The notes beneath the pieces were generated by a model that was given only the letters and a program-made list of their open reading frames with translations, did no database searches and had not been told where the DNA came from. Made by a program: the position numbers and the translations under genes. This document shows, one piece after another, positions 22,629-34,112 of a stretch of 35,754 nucleotides of DNA. Numbering within the stretch: position 1 is the first letter of the stretch; every line of letters begins with the position of its first letter. Source of the DNA: Conoideocrella luteorostrata (lineage: Eukaryota > Ascomycota > Sordariomycetes > Hypocreales > Clavicipitaceae); NCBI GenBank assembly GCA_032433595.1, contig JASWJB010000385.1, positions 1 to 35,754 on the forward strand, written 5' to 3'.

Positions 22629-25315
22629 CTAGTGCCTTATGAATCGAATATTATCCATCAAGTTGCTTGCCCATCGTCTCCACATGCCTGCTTTTGGCAC
22701 ACCTGTACTTAAAGCCGACACGCCTTGATGTCGATGGATCGGCGAATCACCGCCCCATGGAAAGTTAGGGTTGCTAGGAAATTCTGTCTTCGGCTTGGCG
22801 TCTGCTGTATGTGTCGGTTGAGGGTGGTCGGAGGCTTGCGGCTTCGAAGCCCCGTCTCCATCTCCAGCCTTTACTGATGTCCTCAACGTGGTAGGCTCGG
22901 GATATGAGGCTAGTTGGCAAATTAACAAATTTTCTATCAAGGTATGACTATAGAGAATGTTACTCACATAACAATGTGTTGGACTGAGATGTCATGATGG
23001 AGTCTACCCCCGATGGAAACGTTAAGCATGGAGTCGTCGTACCAGTGCCGTTAGTAAAAGTCTCACAATTTGATGACGTACCAATGACGGAGCTGGATGC
23101 AGTTACCGTCTTTGGACTGCAAACCGGTGTTACAGTCACCGTAGTGACTCGTACACTGGTATTCAGGGCAGATGTCGCTGGATTGGGGTCGTATGTTGTG
23201 ATGGCTTCCGAGGACTGCAAGGCAGTTGTAGCAAGCGACGACGACGACGAATTCTGGCCGGACCAAGGGGTACTGGTGAAAGAAGTTGTCGTTGTTGACC
23301 ACAAGCTTGTTTCAGTGGCTGTTACTATCTCAGAGGTTTTGTTTGGTTCTGCTGTGTCGGTGGATGCAACGACTCTCGTTGACCATGTGGTAAGAGTCAC
23401 TTGAGTCAAACTGGCCTCTGCAGAAGAGCTCATGTTCCTAACTCCTGTTGAAGCTGACAATGTATTAACGGTGGAATTAATCCAAAATGGCGTTTTTGTG
23501 CTGCTGGGGTGCATTGACGTAGGTTGTTGCCAAACTGATGTGTTCGTTGCAACGATTGAGCTAGTTGAGCTGGGGATTCCATCGACACTAGATATCAGAG
23601 AACTACTTGATGGGAATTCCTGGGAGAAAGTAGCCGTAGAGTTTGACCAGGCTCTGCTTGTAGACGTTACTTTTCTGGTAAACGTCTTAACTGAAGTTAT
23701 ATTCATTGTCGCTGTAAAACTTGGCCTTTGGTGTTCCGAGGATGTAGGATGTTGCGACGATATGTTAGGAAGAAGAGAGGAAATAGCAGTACTGGATGTC
23801 ACCGGTCCGTGATAGGTCGTGTTTGATGGAATTGGGAACGGTGGCAAAGAAATAGTTGGGATCCTTGATGTCTGCCCTGTAGAAAGCAGATTTGAGCTGG
23901 GCTTGTAGGTAAACCGGGTTTTTTCCGTTGATGTAGGGGGGTAAAACGTAGTCGATATGGGAACAGTTGGTGTCCATGGGCCGTGAAAACTGGTATTCCC
24001 CGAGACTGGCCCGGTGAAACGGCCAGTTCCTGTGGCCAGGATAGTACTCGTATTTTGGAACGGCAGAGATGAGGAGGTCCATATGGAGGTTTTGCTGGTC
24101 CCGCTTGAGCGCTCCGTAGATGTACTGACGGTTTGTCCCGAGCTGCTCGGAAAGATTCCGGTTCCCAAAACTGACGAACTTACCCATGGCGAGTCAGAGC
24201 TTCTTGAGTAGGAGGATGTTGTATTAGCTGATGTGGGGAAAGGCGGATTGGGGGTCGTTTGAAAACTACGGCTTGGACTGACACCAGAGGACAATGGCAC
24301 GGTCTGGGTTTCATTGGTGACTGTTGCTGATATAGAAACAGTTGTGACGGTTAACACCGTAGTCAATGGAATTGATAAATGTTGTGTGGTACTGGGAATC
24401 GAAGCACCAGGCGTGCTGGTCACAGTGCTGTTTGCCCATTGCGAGGAGAAGTAGGTTTTTGTTCTTGGGTTGCCTTCCGTGACCGTAGGTGAATAAGCCG
24501 TGGATGTTGTTCGAGAGTCAAAAGTTCGCGATTTATCACTGTAGGTGCTTGGATTGAAGTATCTTGTACTTGTGTTCGTCCGCACTGAGCCGAAATTATC
24601 CGTCGAGCTTGAACTAGCAGTGACAGGCAATTGAGAACTCTCGAATGAGGTTTCAGAAGATGCCCAGCTTGTCAAAGTCAAATCTTTTGTGACCGTTGCG
24701 GTGGTATGCTTAGTCAGAGTGCTGCTAGCATCGGCGGTCGATGATGTAGCATCAGTGACACCATTATCCGTTGAGGTATGTGGTGTAGAAGTTGGGAGAC
24801 TTAATGACGAGCTGGTGTTCTTCGCTGCCTCCGAGGACGAAAATGTTGGAGTGGTAGAAGCAGAATAACCAGGCATCGTGGAAGTGGTAGATGTTAATGT
24901 CCCCGTGATACCCAAAACAGAACTGTCTACCCACGGGTCGGATGTCGACGAGGATTGATCGGAGACAGTAACGACAGAAGTAGCAGTAACGACATTTGAG
25001 ATTGAGTCTGTAGTTTGAATCTAGTCAGTTTGGCCTTTAACATGCATTTCTAACGTTATACTCACGGGTCCAAAAGCTAGTGGTGCTGCTGGTCAGAGTT
25101 GACGTCTCATACTGATATGGTGGTGGATAACCATAACCGTAGGTAGGTGCCTCATAATCGGGAGGAGATTCTTCAGGAGCAGCAGCAAGGATACGACCAC
25201 CTTGACCATGTCCAACGTCATGCTCCAGGGGGGCATTAAGTGCCAGAACGCAAGGGATCAACCACCCTAGGAGAATTGTTGGAACAAGGCCGATGGAGAG
25301 GATTTGCGGCTTCAT
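22629..25315 (-). CDS. Secreted Ser/Thr-rich mucin-like protein (three exons)
   Basis: Exons are 25315-25066, 25007-22968 and 22909-22629. Both introns are 58 nt with GTGAGT donors (acceptors CTACAG and AACTAG), both phase 1. The protein is 856 aa. The ATG at 25315 begins a signal peptide (MKPQILSIGLVPTILLGWLI); the in-frame TTG further upstream is not needed. Mature order: a short acidic segment; a Tyr/Pro-rich stretch (YEAPTYGYGYPPPYQYET); about 650 residues dominated by Ser and Thr with many N-x-S/T sites, expected to be heavily O- and N-glycosylated; a small Cys-containing block (VTPVCSPK...SNCETF...TPCLTF); then a hydrophilic tail ending NIRFIRH. There is no C-terminal hydrophobic GPI signal and no transmembrane helix, so a soluble or non-covalently wall-bound protein is likely. 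The role is probably surface coat or adhesion, by composition only; there is no recognisable adhesin domain. Confidence 0.8.
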
Positions 25316-26965
25316 TTTATAGGTTAACAAGGGAACGCGGCAGATTCAAGTATAATTTGAATAGCCAATGTCGACGTGTTGTCAGGTCTATCATAAAGGT
25401 GAGGTTTTCTTCACAGTATCCAGAAGGGTTCAAGAAGTAAAGAGTGTATATAAAGCCGGGCAGATATGAACAAAGTTCTAATGAAAGGATAGGCTCGGAT
25501 TCAAAATAATGGAAGGAAAACTAAGAGGGAGAAAGGACAGAGGAGAGACGGTTATCTCCAAAAATGTCGCGACTCGCTACCACCAAGAAGGCGGAGGAAC
25601 CAAAAGGGTGGTAAATGAGGGTCAGGCCGAGGTTGATAATGAAAAAGAAGTGTCGGAGAACTAAGGTCTGAGGAAAACAACGAGTGAAGATGCCAATAAA
25701 CCGAGAGCCCTTTTTCGGCTGCCGAACGCGACGTGATATCGTGTACAGTCGTTTGCAGCAGGCACGAGTGGCAGCACCTGACCGGTAGAGGAAGACGGAA
25801 CACGACATGAGGGGAGGGAGCACAACAGCTGCCGACAGTCTTTGGCCGGCATCGTGCATCATTTCATCGCCGGATCTATTTCTCCTGGAGACACATCTGG
25901 CCATAAAACCACCTGGCAGCCCTCGCACAGAGGCTCTTGTTGCGCCTCCGGTTGCTGCTTTGGCCGAGTTTGGCAGTTTCCGAGATGCCTTCACCGTGTC
26001 ACGGAAAGAATATGGGACATGCTGCCGAGCTTACCCACCAGGCAGACAGACTGTTCAGCTTACGGCGCTCGACCAAACTTCTTGCACTCTGCCACTAGAT
26101 TACAGGACTAGCTGCCTTCGGGGTTCGAAGCGGTTCTGGTCCACCCGACATTGGCATCGTGATGTTGTACGATGAACCTACCTAGCAAGAGGTGGTACCG
26201 AATTTTTGAACGAGCCGCGTAATTGGCTTGGCGTTGTGTTGAGGAGAGTCTCTTGGATCGGACCATGCCGACGGGCGCTGTACGGCAATCTATTGCAGGG
26301 TCTCTCGGCCCTCGCATCCCATTTCATGGTTCGCCGTGATACGCTGCACTGCAGGCAAGTATCACGACACTGTACAAACAGCCACGTAAAACGGAAACCG
26401 GTTACACACAATCGTCGAGTGCCGACATATAATGAACGGACAAGTCGAATCAGCACAGCTCGCTTCCTTGGTTTCACAAGTTCTATTTTTCCACACGCCG
26501 TTATTGATACCCAGCCGCGCTCAGACGGAGACGCTGATATCGTGCGCAAATAGTAGTGAGATGGGTGAATGCTTGCTTGATTTTTTTTTTTTCAGGATAG
26601 CAAATGAATATGTACAATGCAAATTGTGTGTTTCTATCATTGAAAACTGGCTCATCACCCAACAGCAGAAGCAAGTCAGTCACTGGTTAATCGAAACGTT
26701 TTTAAAATGAGCTGTGGCAGGCCAAGACAAAATGCAACAGTGGCTGAATGAGCCCTTGTAAGTTTAAATTTCTCGTTCTGAACCAACCCCAGCCACGGTA
26801 TGACGATATGCATGCCGTGAGTAGTAACAGTTTCGCCTATTTCGACAAACAACGTTCAGCGGCTTTGAATTATGACAGAGCGTTTCGAGTGACATGGCGC
26901 GACAGGAGAGAAGCGACATCTGTCAAAAAGACCCCACAATCTAGCTGCAGCAGATAGTGATTCGG
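25316..26965. other. Intergenic stretch upstream of the Ser/Thr-rich gene
   Basis: No gene is supported. TATATAAA at 25447-25454 is about 130 nt upstream of the Ser/Thr-rich gene's ATG and may serve as its TATA element (minus strand TTTATATA). The 157-codon minus frame at 25994-25521 starts with GTG and covers what should be promoter DNA. The right end is the 3' flank of the Rrt8-like gene. Confidence 0.45.
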
Positions 26966-28230
26966 CTATTGAGCCTTCTTGGCCGTCTCCCTGAGTGTAG
27001 GAGCTGTTTCATCAGTCATGTTTGTGTTTAGCTCCTCGATGTCTGCGGCCCACAGAGCAGCGCCGACTAGCAATAGTTAGAATCAGGAGCTTCGGCGGAA
27101 GGGATAGTTGTCTAGCCAAAATGTCTTACCGGTGTTGGTGTACGTGAAGAAAATGTTGGCCACAGGGATCATCTCGAGTAGGGTGGCGACAACACCGAAT
27201 CTGTGTGTGGAACCCGGGTCAGCTCGATGGACTGTGATCTCATAGTAGGCGCGGAAAGACAGATTTTGGAAGAAGTACTTACGCTGTATAGGCTCCGGTG
27301 TGCTTCTGCAGCCACTCTTGCTTTTGTGAGGTAGTCCATTTTTTTAGCTGGAAATACTGTTTCGAGACTATCAGAGCGAGAACCAAAAAGATTGGAGAAA
27401 AGTTACACTTACTCGGCCGTGAACCGTCGTCCCCCTGGTACGAGCTAATAGAAAAGTTAGTAAACCCTACCGGGACCGGGAAATCAAACGTTGTAACATA
27501 CCTTGCAGAAACAAAAACATGGCCGTTCCAACAACGGGGATAAAGTTGAGCGGCAAATACATGACATATCTGATGAGAGCTGTTGGGCTGAACTTGCTGA
27601 AGGGATTCTTCAGCGTCTTGCCAAGTCTCGAGATTGGGTCGCTACCCGACTTGACCTCACGACCCTCACGGACCATACTAATGGCATTTCTCGAAATGAG
27701 GGTACCGTCAAATGTGTCCAGTATAGCTTGTTGCAGGATCCAGTTTCTCGAGATTATGTTGACGATAGTCGAGCTCTCATTCAGAACGAGAAACACGGTC
27801 GAAACAACAGCAAAGGGACCGCTGGTGAAGACAAGCACAGCCAACTGCGGGAGGTATGTGATCGCAAACATGCCGCCGATGACGGTGGCGGAGACTGATA
27901 GGTACTGTCCGATTTTGGACGTGAATGGTTTCCATAGTGCTCTATGAGAAAGGAAATAGAAGATTCCCTACGGTGTGTGTCATTAGCAATGTCAGACGAG
28001 GGCAGCTTATGCATGAGGGCGGTACTTTTATCGGATACAGATATGCCCTGCTCTTGAGAGCTTCATACGCGACACCTTTAGCCTTCCCGAAATCTTCCTT
28101 GCTGCCAAAATGTCAGTTTAGTATCGCATGCACCGACGGAAGCAACCTACAAGATTTCTTGAGCCTTCTCATTGACCGAACCCGCGACCCGAGCTGCGGT
28201 GGATTTCTTGTCTCTGGTTGAGTCCGCCAT
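26966..28230 (-). CDS. Rrt8/Lds-like outer spore wall family membrane protein (seven exons)
   Basis: Exons are 28230-28151, 28101-28026, 27967-27502, 27444-27413, 27356-27283, 27200-27130 and 27066-26966. Introns are 49-82 nt and all phases agree, giving 299 aa. The family (yeast Rrt8, Lds1, Lds2) is linked to lipid droplets and outer spore wall assembly; in filamentous fungi the role is less defined. Diagnostic blocks: AYLYPIKGIFYFLSHRALWK at about 43-65, hydrophobic segments at 75-114, ILDTFDGTLISRNA at about 134-147, YLPLNFIPVVGTAMFLFLQ at about 189-207, ARTRGTTVHGRYFQLKKW after it, and VATLLEMIPVANIFFTYTN near 247-265. Exon 4 is only 32 nt. The second intron uses a GTACCG donor, weaker than the GTRNGT-type donors elsewhere, but only this site keeps the conserved YPIKGIF block intact. 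The ATG context is CACCATGGCG. Confidence 0.87.
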
Positions 28231-31200
28231 GGTGATGAGACGTGCTCTGTTGTGGGAAACAGCGACAGCTTTTACCTGCTTTCAGAACGAGGCGAACGAA
28301 TTGTTGGTCAAATGTGCACTGGCTGTTGATAGTAGACTGTGGTCGTTTGGCTGAATTGTTGCTGATGGAATTTTTGGCTAAATCAAAGAACTTCGTCGAC
28401 GTGCACCCGTCACGATGAGTTCACATGTCCATGTCGTCATTGGGCAAGTAGAGGAAAACAGGGATGGTGGTGAATGGCTAGCTATCCGTTTTAGGATTAG
28501 TGCAGGCCAGCATAACTCAGCCATTTTAAATATAATTGCACACTGGCAAGGTTAGTAGATATGCTGCTCAGTCTGAGTATGTTGGATGCAAACGAATAGG
28601 CTGATGATGCTCGAGATTTAGAAAGGAAGCTACATTTATGGATGATGTTATCGAGAAAGCACGGGGTGCGTACCTATTTCGGGGACGTCGTTGAGAAAAT
28701 GAAGGCGTCAAAGCTTGCCAATGCTATGATAGGCTGGCTAGTTGGCAGCTAAACTTTCCGAGTTGGGACGTCGACTTCAGGTCACCCGTAGTCTGAGCTT
28801 GCCGGTTTCGCTTTGTCGCCTAACCCATGTCCCATTTTAACATGTATATGTGCAATAAACTCAGCATCAGATATCATGCCTTTCGCCTTTTCTCTATTCA
28901 GATAAGCATCTATCTGATTGTTGATTTTATGGAAAAGCATATTCGGCTTCAATGTATCGTACCCTAGACTCTGGTCAGCTAAGGCGAAGCGGCAAAGGGA
29001 GCACGATGTGATGCATAAGATGATTGATGATACACGCTGGAATGGTTCGCCATCTGCTCTGAGCTGCCGTGAATCTTGTAAAAAATCTCTCAGCACATGC
29101 CAGCGAATTCTGGTTCCCACGATAGCGGTAGGGGGCCGCTGGTCATGGAATCAAGACCGCCACTATGGAGCAGCACATGGACACATTGGAATTATTGCAC
29201 AACTGGTTCTGAGCAACCCGTCTTTGGCAACCACTTGTAGGGGCTGCTTGATATGCGAACCGCTTCTGGAAACTGACATTCCTCAGCTACAGAAGACGAT
29301 GTAACTACTGAGCCGGAACACGTGCGGTTCTGCCGCTACGCACCCGGCCTCATTTTCGACCTACAGTGTCTTCGCTCTCACCATCCTGTTTTGTAAAACA
29401 GATCTGATCATGACATCGGGAAGGAATGTGAAGCCACTTTGGGTCGCAGTATTCTTGCCAACGAATCAAGTCTCTGTCATGATCTCTTTAGCAACATACT
29501 GTAAGTCTGACAAAAAAAAAAAAAACAAGTGAGGCGTCTCGCTCTCCCCGACTTACAAAGGTGCTCTCAGTTTACCCGTCAAAGGAGAAAGAGAAGAGTA
29601 TCTCCTCCCTCTTAATTCCTTATTCCACATGACAACTCAAGCAAGACCATCGTGACCTCTTCTCTCTTCAAGCCCGCAAATCATAGTGCATGTTCTTCAG
29701 CTTTGTTCAGTTTCTTGCTAGGCGCGGCGTCCACTTGAACCGTTTACAATGATGATGAGCTACCTTTGCATATATTCGATAATTTATAATGCTACGCAAG
29801 GGAATTGTTGTCAACTCATGTCACAATGTGCTCTTATTTGTATTTCTGCGTTTCATCCACTCTTCCAACGACTTCCTTTTTGATGTTGCTTTATGACCAG
29901 ATACTAGACTTGTTTAATTGGCGTGACAGCTAGTTAGTTTGCCCTTCAGAGAAGCTCAATTTTCCACTTCAAAGATGGGGTTGTGAGAGTTCTAGAGCCT
30001 GTGTCGGTCGGACTGAGGTAACGTGATGATGTCAGCTGTGATCACACGACAGGAAGAAGTAGTTCATATAAAGCAAAGAGCGGATATGGCGGGTATAGCG
30101 GGCTGCTGACCTCCATGTTTTGTGCAAAACATGCCATGTAAGCCAGCGTTGTTTCGGAGCAGTCAATGGCAGTACATCGAACTAGGTCATGATGTCAGGA
30201 ACGAATTTTTCCTTCGCTCCTCTTCTCTCAATACTAGGGAGAATTCGAGCCACACAAAGCACACATCACGATGCACTGTCTCGATGGTGCAAAATTTTTG
30301 GGCATGACCATTGTCGCCCTTGTCCGGTAGTCGGAAGCGGGCCTCATCCCGCGTTGGCGCCAGAAGACCGAGTGCGGAACGGGGCTTCTTCTCCTGCAAC
30401 GTCTCTAATAGTCTCGGTCGCCACACCGTTAAGTCCTAAGAGAAAGGCGCTTTCGAAGCCGGGGGATGGGGCCGGTCACGGATCGTAGCGTTATATCGAT
30501 ACGATAATATCACTGACACGAATCGTAAGCTGCCTACTAGTCAGCTTCTCCTCCAAACGCGGCTATGGAGTCAAGATTGGCCCGCCGCTTTTCAAGGCAA
30601 GGTATAGCCGAAGAAATGGAGCTATCGGCCAAAAGCAGAGCGAGAACGGAGACGAAAAAGTCAAGATCTTGCAGTCTCCACAGAACCGCGACTGTTTATT
30701 CCCTGAAATAGCGACACGAAATGCTTCATCAGGAAGATCTCTGTTCCGAGGGCGAGACGCTTGTTGAAACAGGCTACTAAGACGAAAAATCAGCCCACAT
30801 GGATATCCCGCCGCAGTGGGCTTATATTTGCTCGAGATATGACAAATGAGACGGCAAGACGAGCGAGATAGGATTTTGTTGTTGTAACGAAGGACAGTAA
30901 TAAGGGGGACTGCGAATAATGTGACGATGGGGCCATGTCGACTGGGAATGCATGTCCACCGTCGAGGGTTTGACATGGGAGTCACTTTTTTTTCGGTCAC
31001 TATGCATGCTATCACAAGCTTCAATGATGTCACAGTAGAGTCCATGAACGCGACAAGCGAGTAGACTGCCGCTCCTAGTACAGATCCGTCCGCGGATGCG
31101 ATGATGCTCGTACATGCTAGTGTATGCGATCCCGGTCTGGTGGGAGGAAAAGCTTAAGCTGCCGATGGTCAGAACCGAGCCCAAATCAATAGTCTGACTT

Positions 31201-32448
31201 CTGTTGGGACCGGCCGCAGTAAATAGTAGAACAATAGTAGAACAACTCACTAGATATGAAACCACACCTTTTTCTATTTGAAATGTAAGTCCAGTATTTC
31301 GTCAGGAGAGGGACCATAGACGCTGAATGTCCACGGGGTAGAGAATCGAGACGAGCATATATTGTGACGACATTGGCCAGGTAGTCACCTTATCTAACCT
31401 AGGCTCAATTTGAGTTGATCCATTTCGGCTTTTTGTCGCCGTGGAGCTTCTTGGAAAAGGCCGAATACGCCGTTTCCACATTAATGGGAACAGTGTCTAG
31501 CCGCTGATGCATAGTTATCGGAGTTCCAAACGAGGCCGGCAGGAAGCGAGAATGGAGACTTCAACCCTGTCTTGTGCATAGAAGACTGTAAGATGGAGGG
31601 GGTGTGTGTGTTCGCGAAAACGAAGGTCGCATTGTTTGACAAGGAAAATGCCAAAAGAGGCCCCATGGTGTCTTGGGTCAAACTACAGCAGGATTAAACG
31701 CCATGGGTCGAGCGCGGTGCTGCAACGGCAATAGTCTTCGTATACCTGATTTCTCAGCCGGCAAACATTCTGTAACAGGACAATACTAATTCATCGAACC
31801 AACATGAGGGATTTCTAGAACCCGGCTTCTTCCTAGTGAAAGCTTCTTCATGGGCACGCCCGGCTGAGCTTGCCAATGGAGAGGTGGCATACAAGGTCAT
31901 GAGGCACACAGTGATGACATGCCGCTGATTAATTGAATGAGGTTCTGTCCTCCGGAGGATGATTATTCCAAAAGGAGACAGATTAACCTTTCCGGCTTGG
32001 CGTCGAGGATATGACAGATGGAATCGGGCGGGTCGACATTCAATTGGGTGGCAAAGGTCGAAAGCCCCGTGGAGGTTTTGGCACAATGAATCGATGCAAC
32101 GGCGCGCTTGCTAGCCAAAACCCGACATTACTGGCCAATTCCATCATTCTTACGGCTTCTCGGAGCCCGAATTACTGGCGACTCGCGAGGCGGTCGAGCT
32201 TGACTCCTCACATCTGCACCAAAATCGTCGATCAACCCCGTTTTAGACCCTGATCGTCGGTCTGGCAAATAATTGGAAGGGGGGGAGGCAGAAATAACGT
32301 TGAAGTGCAACAAGCGTTCAAGAAATCCAACACGAAATAACGTTGCTTGTACTGGGCATCTCTATTCTGCCCTCCCATCGCTGACCTCTTGGCTCTACCC
32401 TATCCTCGTACCTGCTGACTACAAAGGCGCATATTGACGATGTCCATG
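28231..32448. other. Gene-poor right flank, first part
   Basis: No gene is supported. The first few hundred bases are the Rrt8-like gene's promoter. A minus-strand frame at about 28990-28782 has protein-like composition (SLGYDTLKPNMLFHKINNQI, then NREKAKGMISDAEFIAHIHV, stop at 28782) but no ATG or clear splice partner; it may be a decayed exon. Minus frames at 31265-30563 are long and partly hydrophobic but need a frame change to join. A 14-A run is near 29512-29525. Confidence 0.35.
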
Positions 32449-32860
32449 TACGGAGTAATTGGGCGCCACGTAAACCAGCCCATAACTAATATTTGGCCCC
32501 AATCCATTTGAGTGCCGGCAACGGACTTTCAGCGGCCGCTTAAGCCCGTAGCAATCCTGGACAATGACATCAACAGGCGATCGAACCTCATCGGCACCGA
32601 GTCGGACCCTAGCCGGCTGCCGAACACGGCAACGGCCAGCTCACCAACTCGATGGACCATTTTGCCATGGAGTTGTCAGGGGGTCGGGAAAAGTTCAAGT
32701 TTCTAGAAAACCAAGCGAAGCCAATTAGTGTGGCGTGCGGAGAATACCAAGCGCGGTGAATATGAATAGCTCCATCCTAAAGGGTGCCTATTTGCAAAAA
32801 TTATAACATCAATGGAGATGTCATGCGACTTACTTACTCCACGGTGCTCCATATTGTGGA

Positions 32861-32884
32861 GATGCTTGGATGCTTGGATGCTTG
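32861..32884. repeat. Three perfect 8-bp repeats
   Basis: GATGCTTG is repeated three times in direct tandem. Confidence 0.9.
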
Positions 32885-32991
32885 GAAGCGCCCTTCACAA
32901 ACTTCCCTATCCATGGAGTGCGCACCGAGAAGATGAAGATTTTGCCAAGTTGCGGAGCACACCGTACATAGGATACAATGCTGCAAGATCC

Positions 32992-33074
32992 TACTCCGTA
33001 CTCCGTCTTGTTCAATTCGTATACTCCGAAAGTCGTAGAGCACTCCGTTCGGAGGACGGACTAGATACTCCGTA
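32992..33074. repeat. Cluster of TACTCCGTA motifs
   Basis: Exact TACTCCGTA copies at 32992-33000 and 33066-33074 flank near copies TACTCCGTC (32999-33007), TACTCCGAA (33022-33030) and CACTCCGTT. At least five motif-like sites occur within 83 bp, all in the same orientation. Confidence 0.8.
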
Positions 33075-34088
33075 CAAGGTTTGGCATCCTACACATGACA
33101 CGACACAGACACTGCAGCCCTGTGGCTCAACTCCACAGGGAAAGAGTAACCGGGCTTCGGCTGGCAAGCTGGGCATTGCTTTGTTTACTTTTCTTTGATC
33201 CTTCCTTCCTCTGATGTCAAGTTTGTGGTTTGGCTCATGCGGCAGGGGCAGGGGCAGACCCATTTCCTTGTCGTGATGCCGGCCCGTTTCGACGTGTGGA
33301 TTACCAATCTCAACAACCATGACAAACTTGTCCTGCTTGTCCATGATCACTGCATGGATGCATCCAAGAGAAAGAGAAGAAAGCGCTCTATCATGGTGGC
33401 TAATTACCGGCAGTCTTTGACCCAATGGCGGTGCCTCTCTGGATGCAATGCAGAGAGCGAGCTGCTGAACTGGAAAAGATAGTGTTATTCCCGGGTTCGT
33501 GACTGCTATTCCCGAATGGCCGCTTTAGGACCGTCCGGCCGGGTGCCGATCACATCTGACGGTATGGACGGGGGATTCACCAAACTTCTAGAATTGTTTT
33601 GGCTGTCGACCGGTTTCATATTTTGGGAGCCATCGCCTTTGAAATTCAAGTCCCAAGTTCCACCTTAGTCCGTAGTTATCTCCAACAGATTTGCGACACG
33701 AATGTCTCGCCTACATAAAATGTTAAATGTCGACGCGGTGTGATCACTCGCCTCATACCTCTTGAGTACCAATAAGACGGTCTACGAAAACGGGGGTGGT
33801 GAGACACCACGGCGAATGGAGGTTTGTGGCCGCTGACAAACGATGTCAAAAAGATGACAATTGCACGGGCCCTGTTTTCAACCAGATATTTGGGGCAAAC
33901 GCCCTTATTAGAGTACACTAAGCCTTACCAAATTGAGGTTTCTGGTCCGTACAATGACTAACTTGCAGTTCTTGGACGGGGTTATTTCCGCCAATGACCT
34001 ACACGACACAACATTTCACCAGCCTCAGCGGTATAACTTTATTATCCATGTGCTACGAACTTGTTCTAGGTTGATATGCCTGTGCTCC

Positions 34089-34112
34089 GATCGCGATCGC
34101 AATCGCAATCGC
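34089..34112. repeat. Four hexamer repeats (RATCGC)
   Basis: GATCGC twice, then AATCGC twice, in direct tandem. The first two units form the palindrome GATCGCGATC with their junction. Confidence 0.85.

Noticed and set aside
22994..23812. Two plus-strand open frames of 136 and 126 codons
   Set aside because: Both are antisense to the Ser/Thr-rich exon. Repeated Ser and Thr codons keep the opposite frame free of stops and give Val/Asp/Glu-rich translations.
25521..25994. Minus-strand frame of 157 codons upstream of the Ser/Thr-rich gene
   Set aside because: GTG start, low-complexity Ser/Arg-rich translation, and it occupies the expected promoter region.
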